NCBI GenBank assembly: GCA_947168005.1
Contig: CAMVKI010000003.1
Coordinates: 1-51,294, forward strand
Length of the DNA stretch: 51,294 bases
DNA from: an uncultured Clostridia bacterium
GTDB lineage: Bacteria > Bacillota > Clostridia > Oscillospirales > Oscillospiraceae
Direction: 5' to 3'
How positions within the stretch are numbered: the first letter of the stretch is position 1; each line of letters starts with the position of its first letter. Under the pieces are notes generated by a model, which searched no databases, was not told the origin of the DNA, and worked only from the letters and a program-made list of their open reading frames with translations. Positions 8,237-16,172 of this stretch are shown in pieces. A program made the translations under genes and the position numbers.

Positions 8237-8992
8237 TCAGCGCGGCGTCCGCCGCAGGCCGAGGAGCTTTTGCAGGGCCGTGTCTTCCGCCTCCGGGAAA
8301 AAGCGGCGGATCTGTTCGGTGATCCGCTCCCAGGAGCGGGCGGGCGGCTCCGCGTAGGCCGCGGCAAACCGGTCATAGCCCAGCTTCGATTCCGGCGCGG
8401 CCACCACGGCCAGATGCCAGCCGTAGGGCGCTCCGGACCGGTTGACCCGCTGGCGGAAATCGGCCAGGAACAGGTAGCTCTGCATTTGCAGGTCCGTCAG
8501 GACGCCCTCGTAGTTCTTCTCCCCGCCCTTGCCGAAGCCGGCGCGGTCCTTGAGCACGCAGGATAAATACTCCGCGTCCGTCGTCTGACCGTCCTCTAAA
8601 AAGGGCTCCATCAGCTTTGCGGCCCGGTGCGGGGCCAGGCCCTCGTCCCGGAGGGCGTCGAAATCCCAACCGTCCCGGCGGTAGTTGGCAAAGACCGGAA
8701 ACCATTCCGCGGAGACGAAGCCCGCCTTCCGGTCAAAAAATTTGCCGTAGAGAATCTCCGGCCTCCGGGAGAGCTGCTGCCGCCAGCTCCAGGGGTCCCG
8801 GTCCGGATCGTCGGTCCACCAGTCCCCGCTCCAGCTCCGCTCCTCTACGGAGAAGCCGGGAATCTCGTTGGAAAACAGGGGCAGAAAGCCGATCTCCCGG
8901 ATCAGCTCCGCTGCCTGGTCCACAGTCCTCAGCCGCCCCGGGTCTTCCCTGCCGCAGCCCTTCATATACCATTCGCCGTTGACAGTCTCCAT
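8237..8992 (-). CDS. AlkZ-related conserved protein
   Basis: I place the start at ATG 8992, preceded by GGGGGCGAAGGA; an upstream in-frame ATG at 9097 lacks such a site. The 251-residue product is rich in Trp, Tyr, Phe and Arg, with motifs FLPLFSNEIPGFSVEE, YGKFFDRKAGFVS and FGKGGEKNYEG. I recall this pattern from proteins annotated as AlkZ-related, distant relatives of the AlkZ/YcaQ winged-helix DNA glycosylases. The AlkZ catalytic motif is not evident, so activity should not be assumed. There is no signal peptide or membrane segment. It stands just upstream of the J-like/HIRAN/exonuclease operon, which may indicate a shared nucleic-acid role. Confidence 0.55.
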   Translation of the reverse strand: METVNGEWYMKGCGREDPGRLRTVDQAAELIREIGFLPLFSNEIPGFSVEERSWSGDWWTDDPDRDPWSWRQQLSRRPEILYGKFFDRKAGFVSAEWFPVFANYRRDGWDFDALRDEGLAPHRAAKLMEPFLEDGQTTDAEYLSCVLKDRAGFGKGGEKNYEGVLTDLQMQSYLFLADFRQRVNRSGAPYGWHLAVVAAPESKLGYDRFAAAYAEPPARSWERITEQIRRFFPEAEDTALQKLLGLRRTPR

Positions 8993-9013
8993 TCCTTCGC
9001 CCCCTTTGGAAGG

Positions 9014-9042
9014 ATTATAGCATATTCCCTTCGACAATTCCA
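9014..9042 (-). promoter_or_regulatory. Extended -10 promoter for the AlkZ-related gene
   Basis: The minus strand carries TGCTATAAT, an extended -10 element with TATAAT at 9019-9014. Seventeen bases upstream is a weak -35 (TGGAAT, 9042-9037). The start codon is 22 bases downstream. Confidence 0.5.
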
Positions 9043-9090
9043 GACACAATCTGCTTTCGCAAAATTTTTTATCGAAAGCGAAAAAAGTTA

Positions 9091-9119
9091 TTGACAAATT
9101 GATAAGTCCGTGTTATGAT
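9091..9119 (+). promoter_or_regulatory. Promoter of tRNA-Leu
   Basis: A perfect TTGACA (9091-9096), a 17-base spacer and TATGAT (9114-9119) lie 27 bases upstream of the mature tRNA 5' end. Confidence 0.8.
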
Positions 9120-9146
9120 ATGCGGGCAGTCGAGAGATTGCGAAAC

Positions 9147-9234
9147 GCGCGAGTGGTGGAATTGGTAGACTCGCTAGATTCAGGTTCTAGTGTCCACTCC
9201 GGACGTGCGGGTTCAACTCCCGCCTCGCGCACCA
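9147..9234 (+). tRNA. tRNA-Leu (anticodon CAG)
   Basis: Acceptor GCGCGAG (9147-9153) pairs with CTCGCGC (9224-9230), followed by discriminator A and an encoded CCA. The anticodon stem CTAGA/TCTAG holds the loop TTCAGGT, giving anticodon CAG. A long variable arm and a GTTCAACTC T-loop are present, as expected for a class II tRNA. The gene is intact, but its last 56 bases are also found at 20116-20171, because a mobile element integrated at its 3' end. Confidence 0.95.
9179..9234. repeat. attL: 3' end of tRNA-Leu, 56-bp direct repeat copy 1
   Basis: This stretch, starting TTCAGGTTCTAGTG and ending in GCGCACCA, is identical over 56 bases to 20116-20171. It runs from the anticodon loop to the CCA end. 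An integrase gene follows immediately, the standard layout for tyrosine-recombinase elements in tRNA genes. Confidence 0.9.
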
Positions 9235-9236
9235 AG

Positions 9237-9271
9237 AAAATGCCCGAAATCGTGAGATTTCGGGCATTTTT
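9237..9271 (+). terminator. Rho-independent terminator after tRNA-Leu
   Basis: A 15-bp perfect stem, AAAATGCCCGAAATC (9237-9251) and its complement (9256-9270), closes on a GTGA loop and ends in a T-run. It lies inside the element, so the element supplies a new terminator for the tRNA it interrupts. It is roughly symmetric and may also serve the integrase operon. Confidence 0.85.
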
Positions 9272-9321
9272 CTAACCTTTCAAGGCAAAATGATCCCCTT
9301 GAAAGCGGCCCGGATATGGAG

Positions 9322-9343
9322 CATCCAACAAAACATCCAACAA
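9322..9343. repeat. Integrase arm-type repeats, left end
   Basis: Two copies of CATCCAACAA (9322-9331 and 9334-9343) lie between the integrase stop codon and attL. The same pair recurs at 19963-19983 near the right end. Paired short direct repeats near both att sites are typical of arm-type binding sites of tyrosine integrases. Confidence 0.7.
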
Positions 9344-9358
9344 GAATGTCCGGCGTCC

Positions 9359-10528
9359 TCACGCGCTCTTTTCGGCAAGGAGCTCGTCCAGCACCACGGC
9401 GGTGTTCTTTTTTCCCTCCAGGGATACGTGGGAATAGATGTCCAGCGTGGTGGAGGCCTTCTCATGCCCCAGAAACTCCTGCACCTGTTTGATCGTGTGG
9501 CCGCTGTTGACCAGCATGCTGCCGGCCGTGTGGCGCAGATCATGGAAGCGGATCTTCGGCAGATGGTTCTTTTCCAGCAGCTTGGCAAAGCGCCTGCTTA
9601 CATAGTCCGGATCATAAACCGTCCCATCCGCCCATTGGCAGATATGCTCGTCCTCCGAATACTGCCGTCCTGTCAGCTTTCGCTCGGCTTCCTGTCGATC
9701 CCAGACCGTTTGCAGAAACTCCTTCAGCGCACTCGGCATGTACAGGTCGCGTTTGCTGGCGCGGCTCTTGGTCTTTTCCAGTTCGGAAACCGTTTTGAAC
9801 TTCACGACGGTGTTGCGAATGTGAACGATACCCTTTTCCATGTCCACATCCTTCCAGCGAAGTCCCACAACCTCCGAGCGGCGAAGACCGAGAAACAATC
9901 CAAGATAGACCGCAGGCTCCACAGGATCGCCCTTTACGGCGGTCAGCAGCTTCTTTGCCGTGGGGATTTCATAGGCCGTCCCCTCGAAGCGTTCCTCGTC
10001 CTTACCCTTGACCTTCACATTGGAGCAGGGATTGAAGGTCAGCTCCCCCAGCGCGATGCCCTCCTTGAAAACGCCGTTGAGGATCACCAGGTGCTTTCGG
10101 ATGCTCTTGCGAGATTGCCCGTTTTCTTCCTTGTCACGGACATAGCGCTGAATGATCCGGGGCGTGACGTCCTCGATCCGGAGCTTTTTCGGCTCAAAGT
10201 AGGGCTTGATGTGCTTGTCATAGTTGCACTGATAGGACTCATAGGAGTCGGGGCGGATGGTGCGCTTCTTCTCTGCCAGCCATTCCTCGATGGCTGTGAT
10301 GAAATCCCGGTCGCCGCCGTAGCTTTCCGATGCGGAAAGGGTTTCCATCCACTGTGCCAGCATTCGTTCCGCCTTGTTCTTGTTGGCGCGCGTCTCTCGC
10401 TGATTCGCGCCTTTGGTTTTGATATTGGTGGATTTTGACTTTTGTTTTGAGATCCCATTGATGTCCGGGACCCGGACGACCATATGATAAATCCCATTTT
10501 TTTCGCGTAAGCTGCCCGTTACCTTCAT
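9359..10528 (-). CDS. int: Tyrosine recombinase/integrase of the tRNA-Leu element
   Basis: The 389-residue protein has an N-terminal arm-binding region (residues 1-70), a SAM-like core-binding domain (about 75-160) and a C-terminal catalytic domain. The catalytic residues are clear: Arg216 (GLRRSE), a likely Lys254, His329 and Arg332 (HDLRHT), His355 (LGH) and the nucleophile Tyr365 (IYSHV). Length and layout match Tn916/phage-type integrases. It should catalyse integration into and excision from the tRNA-Leu 3' end. The gene start overlaps the excisionase-like gene by four bases, so the two are co-translated. Its 3' end points at attL, the usual arrangement. Confidence 0.95.
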   Translation of the reverse strand: MKVTGSLREKNGIYHMVVRVPDINGISKQKSKSTNIKTKGANQRETRANKNKAERMLAQWMETLSASESYGGDRDFITAIEEWLAEKKRTIRPDSYESYQCNYDKHIKPYFEPKKLRIEDVTPRIIQRYVRDKEENGQSRKSIRKHLVILNGVFKEGIALGELTFNPCSNVKVKGKDEERFEGTAYEIPTAKKLLTAVKGDPVEPAVYLGLFLGLRRSEVVGLRWKDVDMEKGIVHIRNTVVKFKTVSELEKTKSRASKRDLYMPSALKEFLQTVWDRQEAERKLTGRQYSEDEHICQWADGTVYDPDYVSRRFAKLLEKNHLPKIRFHDLRHTAGSMLVNSGHTIKQVQEFLGHEKASTTLDIYSHVSLEGKKNTAVVLDELLAEKSA

Positions 10529-10752
10529 TGATAACCTCCTTCCCAGGTAGGGCGCTCACTTGCATCAGCTACATTATAGCTGTTACGATTCACATAATCA
10601 AGTAAAGAATTCTTCGGAATCCGGATCGCATTTCCGATCTTGAAAAACGGGATCTCACCTGTACTCACGAGTTCATAGGCTTTTGTGCGGCCAATGCTCA
10701 ACGCCGAGCGAAGATCGTCCACAGACAGGATATCCGGATACTGATTGAACAT
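10525..10752 (-). CDS. Excisionase-like helix-turn-helix protein
   Basis: This 75-residue protein carries an excisionase/MerR-like DNA-binding segment (LSVDDLRSALSIGRTKAYEL, followed by GEIPFFKIGNAIRIPKNSLLDYV), characteristic of helix_turn_helix_17/Xis proteins in Firmicutes elements. I chose ATG 10752 because GGAGG lies seven bases upstream; an ATG at 10758 is too close to that site. Its stop overlaps the integrase start (ATGA). It probably directs excision and may control the int operon by binding the inverted repeat just upstream. Confidence 0.85.
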   Translation of the reverse strand: MFNQYPDILSVDDLRSALSIGRTKAYELVSTGEIPFFKIGNAIRIPKNSLLDYVNRNSYNVADASERPTWEGGYQ

Positions 10753-10795
10753 GCGCATTCCTCCTTTACCAACCAACTGAAAACATCTGTACATG

Positions 10796-10839
10796 CGTAC
10801 ATCCGTACACAGCCATCGGTACGCTGGTACGGATGTACG
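10796..10839. repeat. 13-bp inverted repeat upstream of xis-int
   Basis: CGTACATCCGTAC (10796-10808) and its exact reverse complement (10827-10839) flank 18 bases, with further GTAC half-sites at 10789 and 10818. It lies between the primase stop and the excisionase start. There is no T-run, so an operator or recombination-directionality site is more likely than a terminator. Confidence 0.7.
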
Positions 10840-10863
10840 GAAGATTTGACTTGATTCTTTTTT

Positions 10864-12231
10864 TCAAACCGGCACCCAAATAAGCACTTTGATGCCAACG
10901 AAGCCTCGAACCCGCTTGCCGCCAGTGATGTGGATGCTGTTGCTGGGCTCCAGACCGTAGCGGTCCGCGTTCTCCGCCAGATACAGGCTGAAGGAGCGAG
11001 CGGACAAGGGCTTTACCGCATTGTCCTCGCACCAGATCTGATAGACGGCATAGAGTGCTTTTGTGCTGGCTCTCTCACCGGGGATGAAGGCAACATATCC
11101 CGATGATGCAAGGAAGTCCACAATGTTGTTTCCGTCAGAGATCGCCTGTGCCAGATTCTCCTGCGCTTGAGAGGAAAGCGTGAATTGATAGTTCTGTGCT
11201 TCCAGACGTCGCAACCCCTCCAGACACCAAAGAAGGATGCCTTCCTTCTCTTCTTTCAGCTTGTCTGCCAGATCCGGATCGTCCACACGGTCCGGCTCTT
11301 TTCTTCTCGCCGTCAGAATGATCTGCCTACGGAAAAAGCCATGGGTGCGGTCATAGAGTGCTTTGATGGAACCGTTGCCAAAACAGATGAAGCGGACGTA
11401 CAGCTCGCCCTGGTAGCTCTGTTTGCTTTTCTTCTCCAGGTCGAGAGGCAGGTCTGCCGTGATAATCAGCTTCAAGTAGTTGGTCTGTGGCAGGGCTTCC
11501 AGCTTCATATCGTCGTCTACCATTACAAGGATGTATTCCAGATCGGCGCGGGCAAATCGGTTGGTTTCCACCTTGGCAATGCTGCCATTTGCCATGCTGT
11601 CTCCGAAAAGTGCCCGCAGTACGGAACCGATCCGGCTCTTTCCCTCGCCGCCCTGACCCACGATCATCAGCATCTTCTGAGCCTTTGTCGTAGGAATCAG
11701 GCAGTACCCCATGAATTCCTGGAGGGTCAGAATGTCCTCCGGCTCCAGCAGTTCCTCCGTAAAGCGAAGCCAATGCTTAGGCTCCGGTGCGTCCAGCTGA
11801 AAACAGACTGGCAGGCGGTTGCGGCAGAAATCCTTTTCTCCGGTGAAGTGCCCGTCCAGGAACAGCGTGCCGTTTGCAACATGAATCCGATCCGGCGTGG
11901 CAGGCAGCGTCTCTTTGTAAGCCTCTGCACGGAGAACTTCCAGAAGATTATCAACCTTCTTGGACAAACCCTGTGTCACCCAGGGCTTGAGCTTTTCATA
12001 GATCTGCTTTTTGAGGCTCCGCTCGTCGCTGACACGACCGTCTACGGTAAAAAAGCTGCCCTTATAACAGACCATGGGATTCTCCCGCAGCAGTTCCTGG
12101 CAGAAGATTACTTCGTTCACCTTGGCGTCAGCCAACCATTCAGGAGGCAGCGTGTCTGCCTGTTGATCGGCTGTCTGCAATGCTTTTCCCTTGTTCAGTT
12201 CCTCTTCCATTCCGTTCCTTTCTTCCGTCAT
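10864..12231 (-). CDS. P4-type primase/helicase (D5-like, SF3 ATPase)
   Basis: The 455-residue protein resembles the C-terminal half of phage P4 alpha and plasmid replication primases. A D5_N-like region (about 60-180) is followed by an SF3 helicase domain with Walker A VGQGGEGKSRIG (around residue 195) and an acidic Walker B (ILVMVDDDM, around 240). The arginine-rich sensor region (HGFFRRQIILTARR) and a C-terminal winged-helix-like segment with AENADRYGLEPS follow. It probably unwinds element DNA during autonomous replication of the excised circle. A polymerase-type primase domain is not apparent, so it may be helicase only. Its start overlaps the relaxase stop (ATGA), placing it in the mob operon. 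Confidence 0.85.
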   Translation of the reverse strand: MTEERNGMEEELNKGKALQTADQQADTLPPEWLADAKVNEVIFCQELLRENPMVCYKGSFFTVDGRVSDERSLKKQIYEKLKPWVTQGLSKKVDNLLEVLRAEAYKETLPATPDRIHVANGTLFLDGHFTGEKDFCRNRLPVCFQLDAPEPKHWLRFTEELLEPEDILTLQEFMGYCLIPTTKAQKMLMIVGQGGEGKSRIGSVLRALFGDSMANGSIAKVETNRFARADLEYILVMVDDDMKLEALPQTNYLKLIITADLPLDLEKKSKQSYQGELYVRFICFGNGSIKALYDRTHGFFRRQIILTARRKEPDRVDDPDLADKLKEEKEGILLWCLEGLRRLEAQNYQFTLSSQAQENLAQAISDGNNIVDFLASSGYVAFIPGERASTKALYAVYQIWCEDNAVKPLSARSFSLYLAENADRYGLEPSNSIHITGGKRVRGFVGIKVLIWVPV

Positions 12232-13574
12232 CGTGCGTGCCCCCTTTCTGCTGTTTTCGTCTCTTTCGCCCGGAGCTCGCGCTCCCGGTCGATCACGTGA
12301 TCCAGAGTCTCCTGGATGTGCCGGCTTCTGGTCTCTATGGTTTTTGCCATTTTTAACTCCTTACGCACGGAGGCAATTTGCTCCGAAACACTGTCGCGCT
12401 CTGCCAGGAGGGCATCCAAGCGGTCACCTGTGGCGCGGCGCATTTGGTTGTACAGTGCCTGCCGCTGTGTGGACAGTTCCTGCAGGCGGGAGTCCAGACG
12501 GGAAATATCCGCCTGCAGCTCGTCCATAGTCTCAATGTCGTTCGCAATTAAGTAGTTCAACTGCGCAATGTACTGATCCAGCTTCCGCAGATCCTCTCGG
12601 AGAAGAGGGCTGGTGGGCTTGTAATCCGTATGCTTCGGCAGGATGCCCAGCTCGTAGCACCAGAACAGGTACAGGCATTTGAGCCGGGATGGTTTGCCGT
12701 GGGGCTGATAGCCCCGGATGCTCTCCTGGGTGTGATAGGGCGAATGCGTAACCTCACCATGTGTGACGATCAAGGGATTCCAGGCAAGACGCTGCTTCAG
12801 GTTCTCCCGCGTCCATTCCGGGTTCAGCGTGTCTAGACGGGTGTAGTGCTGGTATTGTGGCAGCTTGATCTTCCAGTGCGCGCCGGTGAAATCGGTTTGA
12901 TACCCAAGCTGCCGCAGATAACGCTCAACGTTTTGGGGAACGCAGTTTCCCTCTAACGCCGCCTCCACGTCCTTCCGGTAGACGTTGTACCGGGTGGGCT
13001 TGCCGTCCTTCTCATCCAGATAGACGGGCCGGGACGGGGCTTTGCGTGGATGCTCGATCACGGAAAGACCGTAGGACTTGCAGAGGACGTCTGACAGCTC
13101 CATCATCCTGCGCCGCTCCGATTTGGAATAGTTGTACTTCTTTCCGTCTACAAAGGAAACGGAATTCAGACAAAAATGATTGTGTAAATGGCCTTTGTCC
13201 AGATGCGTGGTGACCAGTACCTGAAAACGGTCGCCCCACATTTGCTGCGCCAGCGCGACGCCGATCTCGTGGCAGGTGTCCGGCGTGATTTCTCCGGGCC
13301 GAAAGCTCTGATACCCGTGATATGCGATGATACCATCGTCCTTGCCGAATTGCCGTTTCGTGGCGATCATTTGCTGAACAGCGGTTTGAGCGAGGCAGTT
13401 GATTGCGGAAACGTAGCGGCCGCCCTCCGTAGCCTCCGGGCGCTGAATATACCCGGCGGCGGCCCAGAGATCGTCCAGCTCCCGCAGGGGACGCTCCGTT
13501 TTCTCCGGGTTCTCCACGTAGGCCACCAGGTCGATCAGCCGACCGTTGATGTGCCAAAGGCTCGTGGTTGCCAT
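12228..13574 (-). CDS. Relaxase / mobilization nuclease (MobP-like)
   Basis: The 448-residue protein starts at ATG 13574, overlapping the mobC stop by one base, with GGAGGAGG upstream. Motif I contains the candidate nucleophile Tyr in LVAYVENPEKT. Motif III, the metal-binding His cluster, is present as THLDKGHLHNHFCLNSV. These features fit the MobP relaxase family (PF03432) of clostridial mobilizable elements. The C-terminal third is helical coiled coil. It should nick oriT and pilot the strand through a helper conjugation apparatus. The oriT candidate lies just upstream of mobC, the expected place. Confidence 0.92.
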   Translation of the reverse strand: MATTSLWHINGRLIDLVAYVENPEKTERPLRELDDLWAAAGYIQRPEATEGGRYVSAINCLAQTAVQQMIATKRQFGKDDGIIAYHGYQSFRPGEITPDTCHEIGVALAQQMWGDRFQVLVTTHLDKGHLHNHFCLNSVSFVDGKKYNYSKSERRRMMELSDVLCKSYGLSVIEHPRKAPSRPVYLDEKDGKPTRYNVYRKDVEAALEGNCVPQNVERYLRQLGYQTDFTGAHWKIKLPQYQHYTRLDTLNPEWTRENLKQRLAWNPLIVTHGEVTHSPYHTQESIRGYQPHGKPSRLKCLYLFWCYELGILPKHTDYKPTSPLLREDLRKLDQYIAQLNYLIANDIETMDELQADISRLDSRLQELSTQRQALYNQMRRATGDRLDALLAERDSVSEQIASVRKELKMAKTIETRSRHIQETLDHVIDRERELRAKETKTAERGHAR

Positions 13575-13885
13575 CACGTCACCTCCTCCGGCTCCGTCAT
13601 GGCCTTCTGGAAGCGCTCGGTAAACAACTCCAGCGCGTTAGCCGCTCGGAGGAAGATCGGCTCCGTCTGACCGAACTGCACCAGGAGCTTGTGCAGGGAG
13701 TACAGCTCCTTCATCAGATCCCAGAAATCCCGGGGCGGTCTGGGCTGAAAAGAAACTCCGTCCAACAGCCCCAGCAGATACCTGGCCTGCGAGACGCCTG
13801 CCCGTTCAGCCAGCCGAGCCAGCTTTCGCTTCTGCTTTTCGTTCATGCGCAGGGTGAACTTGATCTTGTCGTTTTCTTTTTCCAT
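13574..13885 (-). CDS. mobC: MobC-like relaxosome accessory protein
   Basis: The 103-residue protein opens with a ribbon-helix-helix-like segment (IKFTLRMNEKQKRKLARLAERAGVS) followed by a helical tail. This is typical of MobC proteins that bind oriT, melt it and recruit the relaxase. It overlaps the relaxase gene and sits immediately next to the palindromic oriT candidate. Confidence 0.85.
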   Translation of the reverse strand: MEKENDKIKFTLRMNEKQKRKLARLAERAGVSQARYLLGLLDGVSFQPRPPRDFWDLMKELYSLHKLLVQFGQTEPIFLRAANALELFTERFQKAMTEPEEVT

Positions 13886-13955
13886 TGAATCGTCCTTTCC
13901 CTATTGATTTGATTTCTTCTTCAGCCGGTGCTTTGTCGCTCCGGCTGGGGGTATT

Positions 13956-14055
13956 CAGGGGGCCTCCCCTGGGTGGATTGTGACGGCACAATCCGATGCT
14001 CGCTATCCCACGAGACACGATCCCGGTTTGCCGGCTCCGTATCTCTTGGGATCGT
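13956..14055. other. Candidate oriT: cluster of inverted repeats upstream of mobC
   Basis: Three inverted repeats lie within 100 bases: CAGGGG/CCCCTG (13956-13961, 13966-13971), GGATTGTG/CACAATCC with a four-base loop (13975-13982, 13987-13994) and ACGATCCC/GGGATCGT (14017-14024, 14048-14055). The last encloses CCGGTTTGCCGG. Position just upstream of mobC and relaxase and the hairpin structure fit an origin of transfer. The nick site cannot be read from sequence alone. Confidence 0.55.
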
Positions 14056-14220
14056 TTTCTGCGCCTCCTTTCCAAGAGTCGTATCCCGTAGTTCCCGACG
14101 TCGTTCCTGCCCGGTTGTCTTCCCAGCGTTTTCCTCCGCTCCGCCCTGCCGGCCATCGTCGCAGCGGTATCCCCATCGGACGGGTATTCAGTTTTCAAGA
14201 TTCAGGTGAAGGACCGTTGC

Positions 14221-14510
14221 CCTCTACTAATCCAGTTTTTGAGGGTCAAAATGACGGGTGTTCTTATTGAAAATTCTCAAAATGTTTACATTTGACAGGC
14301 ATTTCTCACAAGCCCCTCTACTTATCCAGATTTACACCGGCAAAATATAACCATATTTCGCCCCTTGGAGCATACTTTTTCCATATCCTTCTACTTATCC
14401 AGATTTTACCCTCCAAAATACAACCATTTTTCGCCCGTCGGCACCAACTTTTTTCAGCTCCCTCTGCTTATCCAGATTTTGAGGGAGAAATGTGCAGTTT
14501 CCTTTCAAAA
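14221..14510. repeat. Four iteron-like repeats (core CTACTTATCCAGATTTT)
   Basis: Cores begin at 14224, 14318, 14391 and 14464; the last three are exactly 73 bases apart. Between cores there is further conservation (CAAAATA, ACCAT, TTTCGCCC). Each core contains TTATCCAGA or a variant, one base from the DnaA box consensus TTATCCACA. The region lies between the oriT candidate and the cargo, in a 1.1-kb stretch without genes. It could be a replication origin for the excised element used with the P4-type helicase, or a protein-binding array. Confidence 0.7.
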
Positions 14511-14751
14511 AAATTTCAAGCATTTGAAACACACTCTCACTTAGGTGGACGGAAATGAGGAAAACACAATCTTGGTTTATTTTTGAGCTCTGCAATTGCT
14601 TCTATCGGAGGAATCTTTTCCTGTTCTGGCATAGGTTCTTAGTTCCGGAAAAGAAAACGCTGCCGTGGTCACGAAAGACTTGGCGACGGAAACGATCTTT
14701 TTTATTGAAACAGACGATTTTTGGTGAAAAATAGTGACCGTAAACACAGAT

Positions 14752-14791
14752 AACCGCCTTCATCCTGTAACAATCAGACGAAGGCGGTTTT
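14752..14791 (+). terminator. Rho-independent terminator upstream of the cargo
   Basis: AACCGCCTTC (14752-14761) pairs with GAAGGCGGTT (14780-14789), followed by TTTCT. It insulates the sigma-factor operon from the mobilization side. Confidence 0.6.
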
Positions 14792-14865
14792 CTACGCTCG
14801 TTTATGACATATATCAATAACAATTTTTTAATCCGCAAATCCGTCGCAGGCAAGACAGGTTTTTC

Positions 14866-14894
14866 TTGAAAAAAGTCGGATCAGAAGATATAAT
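14866..14894 (+). promoter_or_regulatory. Promoter of the element's ECF sigma operon
   Basis: TTGAAA (14866-14871), a 17-base spacer and TATAAT (14889-14894) make a strong housekeeping promoter about 100 bases ahead of the sigma-factor start. Confidence 0.75.
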
Positions 14895-14902
14895 ACGCTC
14901 AG

Positions 14903-14928
14903 AAGGCGGGGTCCGGTCGCCTTTCTTT
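14903..14928 (+). terminator. Small leader hairpin (possible attenuator)
   Basis: AAGGCG (14903-14908) pairs with CGCCTT (14918-14923), followed by a T-rich run, just after the promoter and before the sigma gene. It could terminate part of the transcripts. The stem is short, so this is tentative. Confidence 0.35.
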
Positions 14929-15001
14929 ATTGGTTTTATTGATATTGTTCCGACAAATCGGGGCATTCATTCGTTATTATTCCGTAGGGAGGTTTCAGGC
15001 A

Positions 15002-15490
15002 GTGCGTACGGATGCGGAATTCGAGGCTTTTTATGACAGACATTGGAAATATGTTTACCGGCTCTGTTTTACTTATCTGAAAAACGAAGCGGACGCGGAG
15101 GACTGCACGGAAGACGTCTTCGTCAAGGTGCTGACCGGGGACTTCTCGTTTGAGGATCAGACACACGAACGGAAATGGCTGACGGTCACGGCGATCAATC
15201 TTTGCAAGGACCGACTGAAAAGCTATGCCAACAAAAACGTCGGCTCCCTTGACGACGACAGGATGCCGGAGCCGGCCGCGCCGGAGCCGGAGGATTACTC
15301 CGACGTGCTGGAAGCGGTAAAAACTCTGCCGCCGAAGCTCAAGGACGTGATATGGCTGTACTATTACGAGGGCTACTCGACAGACGAAATTGCCGCCATG
15401 CTCGGCAGACCGCCGTCAACCGTGCGAAATCAAATGAAGGACGCACGAAAACTTCTGAAAAACATCCTGGAAGGGAGTGACACAAGGTGA
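15002..15490 (+). CDS. ECF-family RNA polymerase sigma factor (element cargo)
   Basis: The start is GTG 15002, with AGGGAGG eight bases upstream; an upstream ATG at 14930 overlaps the leader hairpin and is less likely. The 162-residue protein has region 2 (FYDRHWKYVYRLCFTYLKNEADAEDCTEDVFVK) and region 4 (LPPKLKDVIWLYYYEGYSTDEIAAMLGRPPSTVRNQ), and no regions 1 or 3, as in ECF sigma factors. The next gene overlaps its stop by three bases and encodes a membrane anti-sigma-like protein, so this is a sigma/anti-sigma pair. Its likely regulon includes the glycan-acylation genes downstream; this is inferred from position. Confidence 0.92.
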   Translation: MRTDAEFEAFYDRHWKYVYRLCFTYLKNEADAEDCTEDVFVKVLTGDFSFEDQTHERKWLTVTAINLCKDRLKSYANKNVGSLDDDRMPEPAAPEPEDYSDVLEAVKTLPPKLKDVIWLYYYEGYSTDEIAAMLGRPPSTVRNQMKDARKLLKNILEGSDTR

Positions 15491-16152
15491 GCGAGCAAAA
15501 CAATATCATCAAATCATCCATCGAGCAGATCGAGCCCGCCGATGGGGCAAGGGAGCGGATGCTTGCGAATATCAAACGGAAGGCCGAAGCGCAGGCAACG
15601 GCAAAGGTCGAAGCCGAAGCGCCGTCTGCAAAAGCAAAAATCATCCCAATCAAACGCATCATAAAATGGGCGCTGCCCGTCGCCGCCTGTTTCGTCATTG
15701 CGATCATAGGAGTGAAAGTTATGCCAAACGTAATCAACCCGTCCACCACACAAGATCCCGTCGTGGAGCTTGCAAATCCCTTTCTGCCGGTTGAAAATGC
15801 ATCGGCAATATCAGAACAGCTCGGAATTGAGATTGACGCTCCCATGGGTGCTGAGAACGTCGAATACACGATCTGCGACGGCGAGATGGCAAATATTTAC
15901 TTTGAGTATGATGGAAATTCCTATACGCTCCGTGCATCCCGGCAAAGCGGCGATTTTTCGGGGCTGAATGGTACGCCCGCAGGAGCGGAGATAATAGACG
16001 CGCAGAATGACGCTGTTTTGGAGGCCGTTCGCAGCGGGGATGAGATTTACCGTAAAATCACATGGACGAACGGAGAGGTTACCTTTATTCTGATTAATAC
16101 TGACGGCACAGACGAGGAAACAATGAAGCAACTATATGAGGCAATAAAATAG
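15487..16152 (+). CDS. Membrane-anchored anti-sigma-like protein (element cargo)
   Basis: The 221-residue protein starts at GTG 15487, overlapping the sigma stop. A cytoplasmic N-terminus (residues 1-55, basic and Ala/Lys rich) is followed by one membrane segment (about 58-78, IKWALPVAACFVIAIIGV) and an extracytoplasmic domain of about 140 residues. This layout is typical of regulators that hold an ECF sigma at the membrane. The classic zinc-binding HxxxCxxC anti-sigma motif is absent. The ligand or stress sensed by the outer domain is unknown. Confidence 0.75.
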   Translation: MSEQNNIIKSSIEQIEPADGARERMLANIKRKAEAQATAKVEAEAPSAKAKIIPIKRIIKWALPVAACFVIAIIGVKVMPNVINPSTTQDPVVELANPFLPVENASAISEQLGIEIDAPMGAENVEYTICDGEMANIYFEYDGNSYTLRASRQSGDFSGLNGTPAGAEIIDAQNDAVLEAVRSGDEIYRKITWTNGEVTFILINTDGTDEETMKQLYEAIK

Positions 16153-16172
16153 ACACGAGATTAAGACAGTTT

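Noticed and set aside
13928-14270. Small plus-strand frames in the oriT region
   Set aside because: No ribosome site and no domain; the palindromes explain the conserved look of this region better.
14221-14510. CRISPR array
   Set aside because: The spacing is 73 bases and the spacers are themselves partly conserved; no cas genes are nearby. Iterons fit better.
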